From Acidiferrobacter sp. (GTDB taxonomy: Bacteria > Pseudomonadota > Gammaproteobacteria > Acidiferrobacterales > Acidiferrobacteraceae), in the NCBI GenBank assembly GCA_027335965.1, contig DAHWGZ010000010.1, positions 1 to 24,155 of the forward strand: a stretch of DNA of 24,155 bases. The letters run 5' to 3'. The notes below the pieces were generated by a model that saw only the letters and a list, made by a program, of their open reading frames with translations, was not told the DNA's origin and searched no databases. Shown here in pieces: positions 1-8,563 of this stretch (its first letter is position 1; each line of letters begins with the position of its first letter). Both the position numbers and the translations under genes were made by a program.

Positions 1-3000
1 GCCAGCACCAGCATCGGTACCATGCCCGTGTTGCTGGCCCTGCAAAAGGACCTCCCGCGCCTGGACACGGAGCTCGCCGGCCTTTCCGTGGGGTCCTTCG
101 CCGATCTGCGCCAGCGCGCGCATCGCCTGGGCGCGCTCGCCGAGCGCCCGCGCCCAGGCGCGCTGCGCCAGACCCTCGAGGCCATGGCCGCGCATATCAA
201 GGACCGCTTCCTGAAGCCCGGATCGGCCTTGAAATACCTCGCGCGCGATGTGCTTGATGCGTTCGAGGCCCTGGTGGCCACCGCCCGGACGCGCGATCTG
301 GATGCCCTGGCCGAGCACGCCCGGGTCTTTGACGAACGACTGGCGGCACTCGCCCCACGACTGGCCGAGGAGCGCGCGCGCCTGCCGGTTCGTATCGCCG
401 CCCATGAACGCTTTCTGCGCTTTCTGGCGCGCGGGCAGATCAGCGCGTTCGCCCTGACCGAGCCCTCCGCCGGTTCCGATACCGGGGCGCTTACGACCCG
501 CGCCGAGGCCCGGCGCGCGGCGTTGAGCCCGGGCGAGGCCGGCCTTTGGCAGTTTGTCACCGCCCGCGGACCGCGCGTCCTGCTCGATGAGCGACGTCTC
601 GATTTCACCGCGCCCGAGGTCCGTTATCGCATGCCGGACGGGACGTGGGCGCGTCTCGACGATGGCCCCTGGGATGCCGCCCGGGGCCGCGCGCGTCACC
701 GGGTGGTCGGGGATTCGGGAGAGGTCTACGAATACGACGACAAGGGCGTCCCGCTCGATGCCCAAGACGGCCCGGTCTACGAGTACTTCGAGCTGTCCGG
801 CCGCAAGATGTGGATCAGCAACGGCTCGCTTGCCGACCGCTATTGCCTGTATGCGCAGAGCGCCCGGGGCGCGACCGGCTTCATGGTCGAGCGCCGTAGC
901 GAGGGGCTCATCGTCGGTCGCGATGAGCGCAAGCTCGGCCAGCGCGCCTCGCCCACCAACGAGATTACGCTGGCGTCGGTACGCGTGTGCGCGAGCCGCG
1001 TCCTGGGCTTCGAGGGTCATGGACAGGTGAATGCCCTGGAGACCCTGAGCGTGGGGCGCGGCGGGCTCGTGGTCGGCGCGGGCGGCCTTCTCGAGCGGCT
1101 CATCGCCGACTATACGCGGCACTTCGATGCGGCATCGCCCGCGCTCGCGTGCGCCCGCTTCGAGCATGAGCGCCTGCGCGCCCTGGGCGCGCGCCTGGTC
1201 GGTCTCATGGATCGCGCCGACTTGTCCCGCGGGGACTTCCGCACCGAGGCGGCCCTGTCCAAGTTTCTCGCGTCCGAGGGCCTCCACCGCGTGTTGCGCG
1301 CCCTCGAGGTCGAGCGGGGTCCGTCGGCCGCGGCCCTGTCCGAGCCCATCGAGAAATGGCGGCGCGACGCGCGCATCCTCAACATCTACGAAGGCACCAA
1401 CGAGATCCAGCGCTTCCTCGTCCTGAAGGACCTCCCGGCCTTGTTCGCGCGTTTCGATGCGATCGCGGCGACCGGGAGCCCGGCGCTCGATCGCGCGCTC
1501 CGGTCGTTCAGCGATTTCCTGCGCCCGCGCCTCGAGGATCTGAAGGCGCGGGTGGCCGACGACGGCGACGCCCAGATCCCCTGGTTTCCGGTGGTCGATT
1601 GGGCGGCCGAGATGTATGCGTGGGCCGTGCAGGTCGAGCGCCGCCTGGCGCTGGCCGCCCGAGGCGCGGCGACCGGCGGCCTCGCCGCCCTCGAGGCGCT
1701 CGAGGCCGCCTGCGAGCAGGCGGTGGCCGCCCGCGCCCGCGCCGTCCACGCGCTGTTTACCGAGGCGGCGGCCTATGAGCAGGCGGTGGTGGCGCTTGCC
1801 AGCCGCCGCGCCGCCGGGGCCGCGCGACCGGCGCAGGTCTTCGGTCCCGGCCTGCGCGGACACCTCGTGGTCCTTTTGCGGGATGTGCGGCACCCCGACG
1901 CGCGCGACGTGCGTCTGGACGACGAGGACCTGGCGGTCCTCGATCAGGCCCTCGCCGCCCGCGATCGCGACGCGACACTCGGCGTGACGGCCCTGCTCGT
2001 GACCGCCGCCCCGTGCGCGGATCTCGCGCAGCGCCTGCGCGCCGCCGGCGCGCGCGTCCACGCGGTGGTCACGGGCGGGTTCGCCGATCCCGCGGCCCTG
2101 GCCCCCGTCGCGGCGGGTCTGCGCCCCGACCTGATCCTGGCGGGCTCCTCGCAACCGGTGTGGCTCGCGGCCCTGGCCGGCGCCTTGAATACCGTGCTGG
2201 TGGATGGCATCACCGGGCTCGCCGGGGCCGGGGCGCGCGGCTGCGAGATCGTGCGTGGCGCGGGGCGGCGCCTATGCGTGGCCTACCGGAGACGGGTCGT
2301 CGCGTGCGGGCGCCTGCCCGCCACCGGGCGCAGCGACGAGTTTGCGGTCGGGGAGTGGCTGGAGGCGTTGAAGACGCCGCCCCTCGAGGAGCGTCTCGCC
2401 GGGGCCGCGGCCAAGGCCTGCCCGGCGGTCGCGGCGTCCTCGGCGGCGCCCGGCGACATGAGCTCCCCCGAGGCCCTGGCGGCGTGGTTGCTGGCGGGCG
2501 TCGGGGGCGTCCCGTCGGCGGCCAGGCCGATCGTGCAGGGGGCGGCGCGAACAGCGGCGCTCATGGCCATCGGTGGCGGCGGGGCGCGCGCTCGCGCCTG
2601 CGTGGCCCTTGCCCGCACCCTGGGCGAGCCCGGGGGCGTATGGCTCGCGCGCAAGGCCGCGGAGTCGCCTCCGGAGGGGCTGTCCGGACCGCTCTTCCGG
2701 GTGCCCGCGACCGGTGCCGACGCGACGTTGGCCGAGGCCTTGGCGGAGCGCCTGGCGGGCGCGTCGCTGATCGTCCTGGGTCCCGAGGACGCCGGGCTTG
2801 GCGGGGCCCTGGCCACGCGTCTCGCGCGCCCCCTCTACATCGACGTCGAGGCCCGCCAGGGCGGCGATCTCGTGTGGGCCTGCGGCGGGCGGCGGTGGCG
2901 GACGCGCTGCCCGGAACGCGCGGTGCTGGTGGCGGCGCCCGTGACCGGAAAGACCGAAGCCCCGATCGCGACCCCGTGCGTCGTGGAGGATTGGGCGGTC

Positions 3001-3483
3001 GCAAAGGGGCGCCCCGGACGATTCGCGCGCGTCGCGCGCGCATCCCGCGCCGCGGGGCTTGCCGGTGCCGAGGTGGTGATCGACATCGGGCAGGGAGTGG
3101 CCGACGGGGCGTTCTTTCAAAGGGGGCTCATGAGACTTAAGTCGCGGCTATCGGCTATGATGGGATGCGAGGTGGCGTTCGGCGCGACGCGCAAGGTCGT
3201 GCAGGAAAGCGGGCTTTTGCCGCCGGAACACCAGATCGGGCAGACCGGCATCCACATAGCGCCGCGGTTGCTGCTCGCGCTCGGGGTTTCAGGGGCGCCG
3301 CAGCATCTGGTCGGCATCGCGGCCGATACGCAGATCGTCGCCATCAACCATGATGCCGAGGCGCCGATCTTCGCCGCGCGTGAAGGGGCCCCGCCCGTGG
3401 TGCGCTGTATCGGCGACGCCCGCGCGTGGGTCGATGCCTTGTTGGCGTTGTTGCCCGAGGCCGAAGCCAAGGAGGCGAGATGA
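1..3483 (+). CDS. Acyl-CoA dehydrogenase fused to electron-transfer flavoprotein (EtfB-like + EtfA) domains; 5' end outside window
   Basis: Flavin enzyme that should oxidise acyl-CoA to trans-2-enoyl-CoA and collect the electrons in its own ETF part. The frame is open from base 1 and reads ASTSIGT before the Met at 22, so that Met is probably internal and the N-terminal domain is cut off. Numbering from that Met: residues 1-470 are acyl-CoA dehydrogenase, with FALTEPSAGSDTGAL (143-157), KMWISNG (262-268) and RILNIYEGTNEIQ (451-463), where E457 is the expected catalytic base. Residues about 605-790 resemble an EtfB-type domain. Residues about 840-1145 resemble EtfA, whose FAD-binding end is clear: GQTG (1073-1076), GVSGAPQHLVGI (1088-1099) and AINHDAEAPIF (1107-1117). 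There is no stop or restart between the parts. The stop overlaps the thiolase start (ATGA). The dehydrogenase and EtfA calls are firm; the middle domain is less sure. No ETF-quinone oxidoreductase gene lies in the window. Confidence 0.9.
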   Translation, partial: ASTSIGTMPVLLALQKDLPRLDTELAGLSVGSFADLRQRAHRLGALAERPRPGALRQTLEAMAAHIKDRFLKPGSALKYLARDVLDAFEALVATARTRDLDALAEHARVFDERLAALAPRLAEERARLPVRIAAHERFLRFLARGQISAFALTEPSAGSDTGALTTRAEARRAALSPGEAGLWQFVTARGPRVLLDERRLDFTAPEVRYRMPDGTWARLDDGPWDAARGRARHRVVGDSGEVYEYDDKGVPLDAQDGPVYEYFELSGRKMWISNGSLADRYCLYAQSARGATGFMVERRSEGLIVGRDERKLGQRASPTNEITLASVRVCASRVLGFEGHGQVNALETLSVGRGGLVVGAGGLLERLIADYTRHFDAASPALACARFEHERLRALGARLVGLMDRADLSRGDFRTEAALSKFLASEGLHRVLRALEVERGPSAAALSEPIEKWRRDARILNIYEGTNEIQRFLVLKDLPALFARFDAIAATGSPALDRALRSFSDFLRPRLEDLKARVADDGDAQIPWFPVVDWAAEMYAWAVQVERRLALAARGAATGGLAALEALEAACEQAVAARARAVHALFTEAAAYEQAVVALASRRAAGAARPAQVFGPGLRGHLVVLLRDVRHPDARDVRLDDEDLAVLDQALAARDRDATLGVTALLVTAAPCADLAQRLRAAGARVHAVVTGGFADPAALAPVAAGLRPDLILAGSSQPVWLAALAGALNTVLVDGITGLAGAGARGCEIVRGAGRRLCVAYRRRVVACGRLPATGRSDEFAVGEWLEALKTPPLEERLAGAAAKACPAVAASSAAPGDMSSPEALAAWLLAGVGGVPSAARPIVQGAARTAALMAIGGGGARARACVALARTLGEPGGVWLARKAAESPPEGLSGPLFRVPATGADATLAEALAERLAGASLIVLGPEDAGLGGALATRLARPLYIDVEARQGGDLVWACGGRRWRTRCPERAVLVAAPVTGKTEAPIATPCVVEDWAVAKGRPGRFARVARASRAAGLAGAEVVIDIGQGVADGAFFQRGLMRLKSRLSAMMGCEVAFGATRKVVQESGLLPPEHQIGQTGIHIAPRLLLALGVSGAPQHLVGIAADTQIVAINHDAEAPIFAAREGAPPVVRCIGDARAWVDALLALLPEAEAKEAR

Positions 3484-4772
3484 GTGGCAGGGTATTTATC
3501 ATTGACGGCGCGCGCACCCCGTTTCTGAAGGCCCGCGACGAGCCCGGACCCTTCAGCGCCGCCGATCTCGCGGTCATGGCCGGCCGCGCGCTGCTGGCGC
3601 GCCAGCCGTTCACCGCCGAGGATCTGGACGAAATCATCCTGGGTTGCGTCATCGCCTCCGCCGACGAGGCCAATATCGCGCGCATCGTCGGCCTGCGTCT
3701 CGGGACCGGTTTCGCGGTCCCGGCCCATACCGTGCAGCGCAACTGCGCCTCGGGCCTGCAGGCTTTGGCCAGCGCCTACGATCGTATCAGCGCCGGACGC
3801 GCCCAGTTGGTGCTGGCCGGCGGCACGGAGGCCATGAGCCGCGCGCCCATTCAGGCGAACATGGCCATGAGCCAATGGTTGGCGCGCCTGTATCGCGCCA
3901 AGGGCCCCGGCCAACGACTGCGGTCCCTGGCCGGTTTCCGGCCCGGCCACCTCAAGCCGGTGTTCGCGCTTTTGCGCGGACTGCGCGATCCCGTGGTCGG
4001 CCTCTCCATGGGGCAGACCGCCGAGATCGTGGCCCATCGGTTCGGCATCGGGCGATCGGCCCAGGACAACCATGCCCTGCAAAGTCATCAGCGGGCCGCG
4101 CGCGCCCAGGCCGATGGGCTCTTCAAGGACGAGATCGAGCCCGTCTACGGATCGCAGGCGGACTACTATGGCCAGGACAATGGCGTGCGCACCGACACCG
4201 ATCTCGAGAAGCTCGCGCGCCTGCGCCCGGTGTTCGACCGGCCATTCGGCCATGTGACCTCGGGCAACAGCTCGCAGATCTCCGACGGGGCGGCGCTCGT
4301 GGTGTTGGCGAGCGCCGCCGCCGTCAAGCGCTGGCAGTTGCCGGTGTTGGGCGAGATCATCGATCATGCCTGGGCGGGGGTCGACCCGGCGCAGATGGGT
4401 CTGGGGCCCGTGCACGCGACCGCCCGGCTGCTGGCCGCCCACAGGCTTGCCCTCGCCGATATGCATCATGTCGAGCTGAACGAGGCCTTCAGCGCCCAGG
4501 TCCTGGCCTGTCAGGCGGCATGGGACAGCCCCGGCTATGCCCGCGACGAACTCGGCCTGGAGGCCGCGCCCGGGGCCATCGATGAGGCGCGCCTGAACCC
4601 TCACGGGGGCGCGGTGGCGATCGGGCATCCGGTGGGCGCCACCGGCGCGCGGCTGGTCTTGCATCTGGCGCGTTCCCTGAAGGATGCGCCGGGGGCCTTG
4701 GGGCTCGCCACGCTGTGCATAGGCGGGGGGCAGGGCGGGGCCATGCTGATACGGGGAGGGGACGCGTCATGA
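3480..4772 (+). CDS. fadI: Acetyl-CoA C-acyltransferase (3-ketoacyl-CoA thiolase, FadI type)
   Basis: Cleaves 3-ketoacyl-CoA with CoA to give acetyl-CoA and a shortened acyl-CoA, the last step of beta-oxidation. The product is 430 residues, the FadI-like size rather than the shorter FadA size. Visible thiolase landmarks are the acylated nucleophile C89 in QRNCASG, NEAF at 334-337, H383 in AIGHPVGATG and the second catalytic C413 in CIGGGQGGAM. The start at 3480 is chosen because its ATG overlaps the upstream stop as ATGA and the thiolase motif RVFIIDGARTPF follows at once; the longer open frame upstream lies inside the preceding gene. The next gene is joined by another ATGA overlap, so the beta-oxidation enzymes are probably translated in a coupled way. 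Assignment to the thiolase family is secure; FadI versus FadA rests on length and operon partner. Confidence 0.93.
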   Translation: MSGRVFIIDGARTPFLKARDEPGPFSAADLAVMAGRALLARQPFTAEDLDEIILGCVIASADEANIARIVGLRLGTGFAVPAHTVQRNCASGLQALASAYDRISAGRAQLVLAGGTEAMSRAPIQANMAMSQWLARLYRAKGPGQRLRSLAGFRPGHLKPVFALLRGLRDPVVGLSMGQTAEIVAHRFGIGRSAQDNHALQSHQRAARAQADGLFKDEIEPVYGSQADYYGQDNGVRTDTDLEKLARLRPVFDRPFGHVTSGNSSQISDGAALVVLASAAAVKRWQLPVLGEIIDHAWAGVDPAQMGLGPVHATARLLAAHRLALADMHHVELNEAFSAQVLACQAAWDSPGYARDELGLEAAPGAIDEARLNPHGGAVAIGHPVGATGARLVLHLARSLKDAPGALGLATLCIGGGQGGAMLIRGGDAS

Positions 4773-6787
4773 CCAGCAGCTGGACGCTGTCGGAGGCCGA
4801 CGACATTGCCGAACTCATCCTGGATTGCCCGGACAAGCGGCACAACGTCCTGTCGCGCGAGGTCCTGGGCGAGCTCGATCAACTGCTCGCGATCCTGGAG
4901 ACCCGCCCCTTCCGCGGACTCGTGATCCGTTCGGGCAAGCCCCAGGGCTTCGCCGTCGGCGCCGATGTCCATGAATTCCGGCGCATCCTCGATGCCGCGC
5001 GCGCGGCCGAACTCACGCGCGCCGGACAGATGGTCTTGGCGCGCCTCGCGGCCCTCCCGTACCCCTCGGTCGCCGTCATCCACGGCCCGTGTCTGGGCGG
5101 CGGCCTCGAGCTCGCGCTCGCGTGCAGTTATCGGGTGGCGTGCGACGACGAACGCACCCGTCTCGCCCTGCCCGAGGTCAAGCTCGGCATCCATCCCGGC
5201 TTTGGCGGGACCATCCGGCTGCCGGCCCTCATGGGGCCGCTCCCGGCCCTGTCCCTGATGATCAGCGGGCGCGGCCTGTCGGCGCGCAAGGCGCGCGGCC
5301 TCGGGCTCGTCGACACATGCGCGCCCCAGCGCCACCTCGATGCCGCCGCGCGCGCGCTGCTTCGGGACGTGCCCCCCAAGGGGCGCCCGCCCTGGTATCG
5401 GGGATTCCTGGGGGCGCCGTTGCTGCGCCCCTATGTCGGCGCGTTCCTCCAGCGTCGTCTGAAGGCCAAGGTCGAATGCCGCCACTATCCGGCGCCGTGC
5501 CGGATCGTGTCGCTATGGACCCGCCAGGCGTCGTTCGAGGCCGAGGCGCTGTCGTGCGCGGAACTGCTCGTGGGTCCCGTGAGCCGGCACCTCGTGCACA
5601 TGTTCGAGCTCTCCGAGGAGTTGAAGCGGCGCGCCCGCGCGCACGCCCATGGGATTCGGCGCGTCCATGTGGTCGGGGCCGGGGTGATGGGCGCCGACAT
5701 CGCCGCGTGGGCGGCGATCAAGGGCTTCCACGTGAGCCTCCAGGACCGCGCGCCGGAGGTGTTGGCGCGCGCGATCAAGAGGGCCCACGGCCTGATCGGC
5801 GAGCGCCTGAGAGGGCGCGCCGCGGAGGCCGCCCGCGATCGCTTGATGCCCGACATGCGCGGCGGGGCGCTTCCCAAGGCCGATCTCGTCATCGAGGCGA
5901 TCATCGAAAACCGCGACGCCAAGCATGCCTTGTTCGCGCAGGTCGAGGCGCAGGTGTCGGAGAGCGCGATCATAGCCACCAACACATCCAGCATCCCGCT
6001 CGACGATCTCGCCGCCGGTCTCTCGGTCCCCGGGCGTCTCGTGGGCCTGCACTTTTTCAATCCCGTGACCAAGATGCCCTTGATCGAGGTCATAGGCGGG
6101 GGGGCAAGCGATCCCCAGGCGCTCGCCGCCATGCGCGGTTTCGCGGTGGCCCTCGATCGCCTGCCGGTGGACGTCAAGAGTTCGCCGGGCTTTCTCGTCA
6201 ACCGCGTGCTGATGCCCTACCTGCTGGAGGCCGTGAGCCTCGCCGAGGAGGGCGTCGCGCTCGCCGACATCGATGCCGCCGCCGTCGACTTTGGCATGCC
6301 CATGGGCCCGATCGCGCTCGCCGATACGGTCGGGCTCGATATCTGTCTCGCGGTGGCGCAGACCTTGAGCGCGCCGCTGGATCTGTCCGTGCCGGAGCTG
6401 CTCGCGCGCAAGGTCGAGGCCGGCTCGCTTGGCAAGAAGTCCGGCCAGGGCTTTTATCGCTACCCGCGACCGCGCGGCGCGGCCTCGGTGCGGCCGCCCG
6501 CCGATCCGCTCATTGCCGAACGGCTCATCATGCGCCTCGTCAACGAGGCGGCGCGCTGCCTGCGCCTTCGGGTCGTCACCGATCCCGACATGGTCGACAT
6601 CGGCCTCGTCTACGGGACCGGCTTCGCGCCGTTTCGCGGCGGGCCGCTTGGCTACGCCGAGGCCCTGGGAACGGGCGAGGTGTTAAGCCGCCTCACGGAG
6701 CTGAGCGAGCGCTGTGGCGCGCGTTTCACGCCCGATCCGGCCTGGTCGCAGGACGGCGTGCTCGCGCGCCGCCCCCTGGACCCATGA
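4769..6787 (+). CDS. fadJ: Enoyl-CoA hydratase / 3-hydroxyacyl-CoA dehydrogenase, FadJ/FadB type
   Basis: Bifunctional enzyme hydrating trans-2-enoyl-CoA and oxidising L-3-hydroxyacyl-CoA with NAD+. The 672-residue product has an N-terminal crotonase domain (about 1-190) with both catalytic glutamates, E114 in GGGLELALA and E136 in LPEVKLGIHPGFGG. A linker follows, then a Rossmann NAD domain starting at VHVVGAGVMGADIA (299-312). The dehydrogenase dyad is H428 in GLHFFNPVTK and E440 in PLIEVI; SSPGFLVNRV (471-480) begins the first C-terminal dimerisation domain, and a second copy ends the protein. It is slightly shorter than E. coli FadB/FadJ (about 715-730). A strong ribosome site (GGGGAGGGG, 4753-4761) precedes the ATG, which overlaps the thiolase stop. 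Order after a FadI-like thiolase favours the name fadJ; the choice between FadJ and FadB is inference. Confidence 0.92.
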   Translation: MTSSWTLSEADDIAELILDCPDKRHNVLSREVLGELDQLLAILETRPFRGLVIRSGKPQGFAVGADVHEFRRILDAARAAELTRAGQMVLARLAALPYPSVAVIHGPCLGGGLELALACSYRVACDDERTRLALPEVKLGIHPGFGGTIRLPALMGPLPALSLMISGRGLSARKARGLGLVDTCAPQRHLDAAARALLRDVPPKGRPPWYRGFLGAPLLRPYVGAFLQRRLKAKVECRHYPAPCRIVSLWTRQASFEAEALSCAELLVGPVSRHLVHMFELSEELKRRARAHAHGIRRVHVVGAGVMGADIAAWAAIKGFHVSLQDRAPEVLARAIKRAHGLIGERLRGRAAEAARDRLMPDMRGGALPKADLVIEAIIENRDAKHALFAQVEAQVSESAIIATNTSSIPLDDLAAGLSVPGRLVGLHFFNPVTKMPLIEVIGGGASDPQALAAMRGFAVALDRLPVDVKSSPGFLVNRVLMPYLLEAVSLAEEGVALADIDAAAVDFGMPMGPIALADTVGLDICLAVAQTLSAPLDLSVPELLARKVEAGSLGKKSGQGFYRYPRPRGAASVRPPADPLIAERLIMRLVNEAARCLRLRVVTDPDMVDIGLVYGTGFAPFRGGPLGYAEALGTGEVLSRLTELSERCGARFTPDPAWSQDGVLARRPLDP

Positions 6788-8484
6788 GCGCCGGGAAGGG
6801 GCAAGGCCCGGTCACGCTCGCCGATCTGTTGAGCAACCGCATCGCCGCCACCGGCGACGAGCCCGCCTATCGCGGCTACGACGGCGCCCGCTGGCGGAGC
6901 TGGAATTGGCACGCGGCCGGGCGCGAGGTGGCGCGGGCGCGGGCGGCGTTCGCGGCCAGCGGCTTGCGCCCCGGGGATCGCGTGGGGATCTGCGCCTACA
7001 ACGCCCCCGAGTGGGTGTTCTGCGACCTCGCGGCGTTGTCCCTCGGGCTTGTGGTGGTGCCCTTGTTTTTCAACGATCGCCCCGAAAACATCGCCTACTG
7101 CCTGAAGGATGCCGGGGTGCGGTGGCTGTTCGTGGACCGTCCGCCGGCCGCCGAGATCCATGACTGCGGGCTCCAGGGCATCGTGAGCTTCAAGGAGACG
7201 CGCGGCGTGGCCTCGTTTCGCGACTGGCTGGCGGCCGCTGATGGTCAGCGGGTGGCCGCGGCCGATCATGGCGCGGACGATCTCGCCACCATCGTCTATA
7301 CCTCCGGGACCACCGGACGGCCCAAAGGGGTGATGCTCACCCACCGCAACATCCTCGCCAATGTCGGCGCGCTGCTCGCGGCCATCCCCGAGATCGCCGT
7401 GGAAAGGCATCGCTTCCTGTCGTTTCTGCCCCTGTCGCATATGCTCGAACGCACGGTCGGGGAATATGTGGCGATCGCCATGGGCGCCGAGACGGTGTTC
7501 TCGCGCGGCATCACGGAGCTCGCCGAGGACCTGAAGAGCGCGCGCCCCACGATCCTCGTGAGCGTGCCCAAGATCTTCGAGCGCACCTACGGCAAGATGC
7601 AGGAGGAGCTCAGGGCCAAGCCCCGCCGCCAGCGCCTCGTGACGCGCGCCGCGGCCCTCGGGCTCGCGGTCTACGAGGGGCGCGCGCGCGGCCTCGAGCG
7701 TCTCTCGGCGCGGCTCGCCGATGCCTTCGTGGGGCGCGCCGTGCGCCGCCGCCTGGGCGGCAAGCTCCGCTACGTGTTCCTGGGGGGCGCGCCGGCCGCG
7801 CCCCGCCTGCTCGGCTTCTTCACGGGCCTTGGCGTGCGGTTCGTGCAGGGCTACGGTCTCACCGAGACCGCCCCGGTGATTAGCTGCAACCGCCTCTCCG
7901 ACCGCGATCTGGCCTCCGTGGGTCGGCCGCTTGCCAATGTCACCGTGCGTTTCGTAAACGGCGAGATCTGCGTCAAGGGCCCGAGCGTGATGTCCGGGTA
8001 TTGGCAGCTTCCGGAGGCGACCGCCCAGGCGGTGGATGCCGAGGGCTACTTCCATACCGGGGACCTGGGACGGCTCGAGGGCGGGCTTTTGTATCTGACC
8101 GGGCGCGCCAAGGACATCATTGTCCTGTCGAACGGCGAGAAGGTGGCCCCGGCCGACGTCGAACAGGCGATCCTGGAGGACCCGGCGTTCGAGCACGCCC
8201 TGGTGGTGGGCGAGGGCCGTGGCGCCCTGGCCCTGCTGGCGGTGAGCGATACGGCCAGCGAAGACGAGCTGCGGGATCGCGCCAATGACCAGCTGCACGC
8301 CTTTCCCGGATATACCCGTATCCGCCACGTGCTGCGCGTAAGCGGTCCGTGGACGATCGAGAACGGCTTTCTCACGCCGACCCTGAAGGTCCGCCGGCAA
8401 TGGATCGAGGAGCGCTATGCCGCGGCCATCGATGGCCTCTACGCGGCGCCGCGCGACGATGCCCAGGGCCGCCCGGCGCGCTAG
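6784..8484 (+). CDS. Long-chain acyl-CoA synthetase (AMP-forming, ANL superfamily)
   Basis: Activates free fatty acid to acyl-CoA through an acyl-adenylate, feeding the three upstream enzymes. The 566-residue protein has the ANL landmarks: P-loop YTSGTTGRPKG (172-182), LPLSHMLER (215-223), YGLTETAP (357-364), TGDLG (425-429), the hinge region GRAKDIIVLSNGEKVAP (440-456) and, near the end, the TPTLKVRR segment carrying the expected adenylation lysine. The sequence is of the FAA1/long-chain type, but chain-length specificity cannot be read directly. The ATG overlaps the upstream stop as ATGA, the fourth link in the chain, and this is the last gene of the operon. There is no signal peptide or clear membrane segment, so it is probably cytosolic or peripherally membrane-bound. 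The function is commonly called fadD, but this sequence is closer in style to FAA1-like ligases, so no symbol is given. Confidence 0.92.
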   Translation: MSAGKGQGPVTLADLLSNRIAATGDEPAYRGYDGARWRSWNWHAAGREVARARAAFAASGLRPGDRVGICAYNAPEWVFCDLAALSLGLVVVPLFFNDRPENIAYCLKDAGVRWLFVDRPPAAEIHDCGLQGIVSFKETRGVASFRDWLAAADGQRVAAADHGADDLATIVYTSGTTGRPKGVMLTHRNILANVGALLAAIPEIAVERHRFLSFLPLSHMLERTVGEYVAIAMGAETVFSRGITELAEDLKSARPTILVSVPKIFERTYGKMQEELRAKPRRQRLVTRAAALGLAVYEGRARGLERLSARLADAFVGRAVRRRLGGKLRYVFLGGAPAAPRLLGFFTGLGVRFVQGYGLTETAPVISCNRLSDRDLASVGRPLANVTVRFVNGEICVKGPSVMSGYWQLPEATAQAVDAEGYFHTGDLGRLEGGLLYLTGRAKDIIVLSNGEKVAPADVEQAILEDPAFEHALVVGEGRGALALLAVSDTASEDELRDRANDQLHAFPGYTRIRHVLRVSGPWTIENGFLTPTLKVRRQWIEERYAAAIDGLYAAPRDDAQGRPAR

Positions 8485-8485
8485 G

Positions 8486-8506
8486 GCCCGCTCGGGAGCG
8501 GCGGGC
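8486..8506 (+). terminator. Short GC hairpin after the fad operon
   Basis: GCCCGC (8486-8491) pairs with GCGGGC (8501-8506) around a 9-nt loop, starting two bases after the synthetase stop. There is no run of T after it, and it abuts a perfect -35 hexamer. It may weaken read-through or be part of a promoter element; a true intrinsic terminator is not shown. Confidence 0.3.
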
Positions 8507-8535
8507 TTGACAGTGGCGCCCCGGGGGCCCGTAAT
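8507..8535 (+). promoter_or_regulatory. Candidate sigma70 promoter for the DUF3617 gene
   Basis: A perfect -35 hexamer TTGACA (8507-8512) is followed 17 bases later by CGTAAT (8530-8535), a 4/6 match to the -10 consensus that misses the two most conserved first bases. It lies in the 79-bp gap just before the secreted-protein gene, where a promoter would be expected. The strong -35 and weak -10 leave this as a candidate only. Confidence 0.4.
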
Positions 8536-8563
8536 CCCGTGTATCTTTCCATGGCGACGAGAT

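Noticed and set aside
3117..4664. A 515-codon minus-strand open frame opposite the thiolase
   Set aside because: Mirror frame of the thiolase and the end of the fusion gene; no motif and long Gln/Gly/Arg runs typical of antisense frames.
5089..6783. The long plus-strand frame running into the synthetase from inside fadJ, which would make a 1131-residue protein
   Set aside because: The part before 6784 is an out-of-frame reading of fadJ, Arg/Gly/Pro-rich; the ATGA overlap and the start of family homology fix the real start at 6784.
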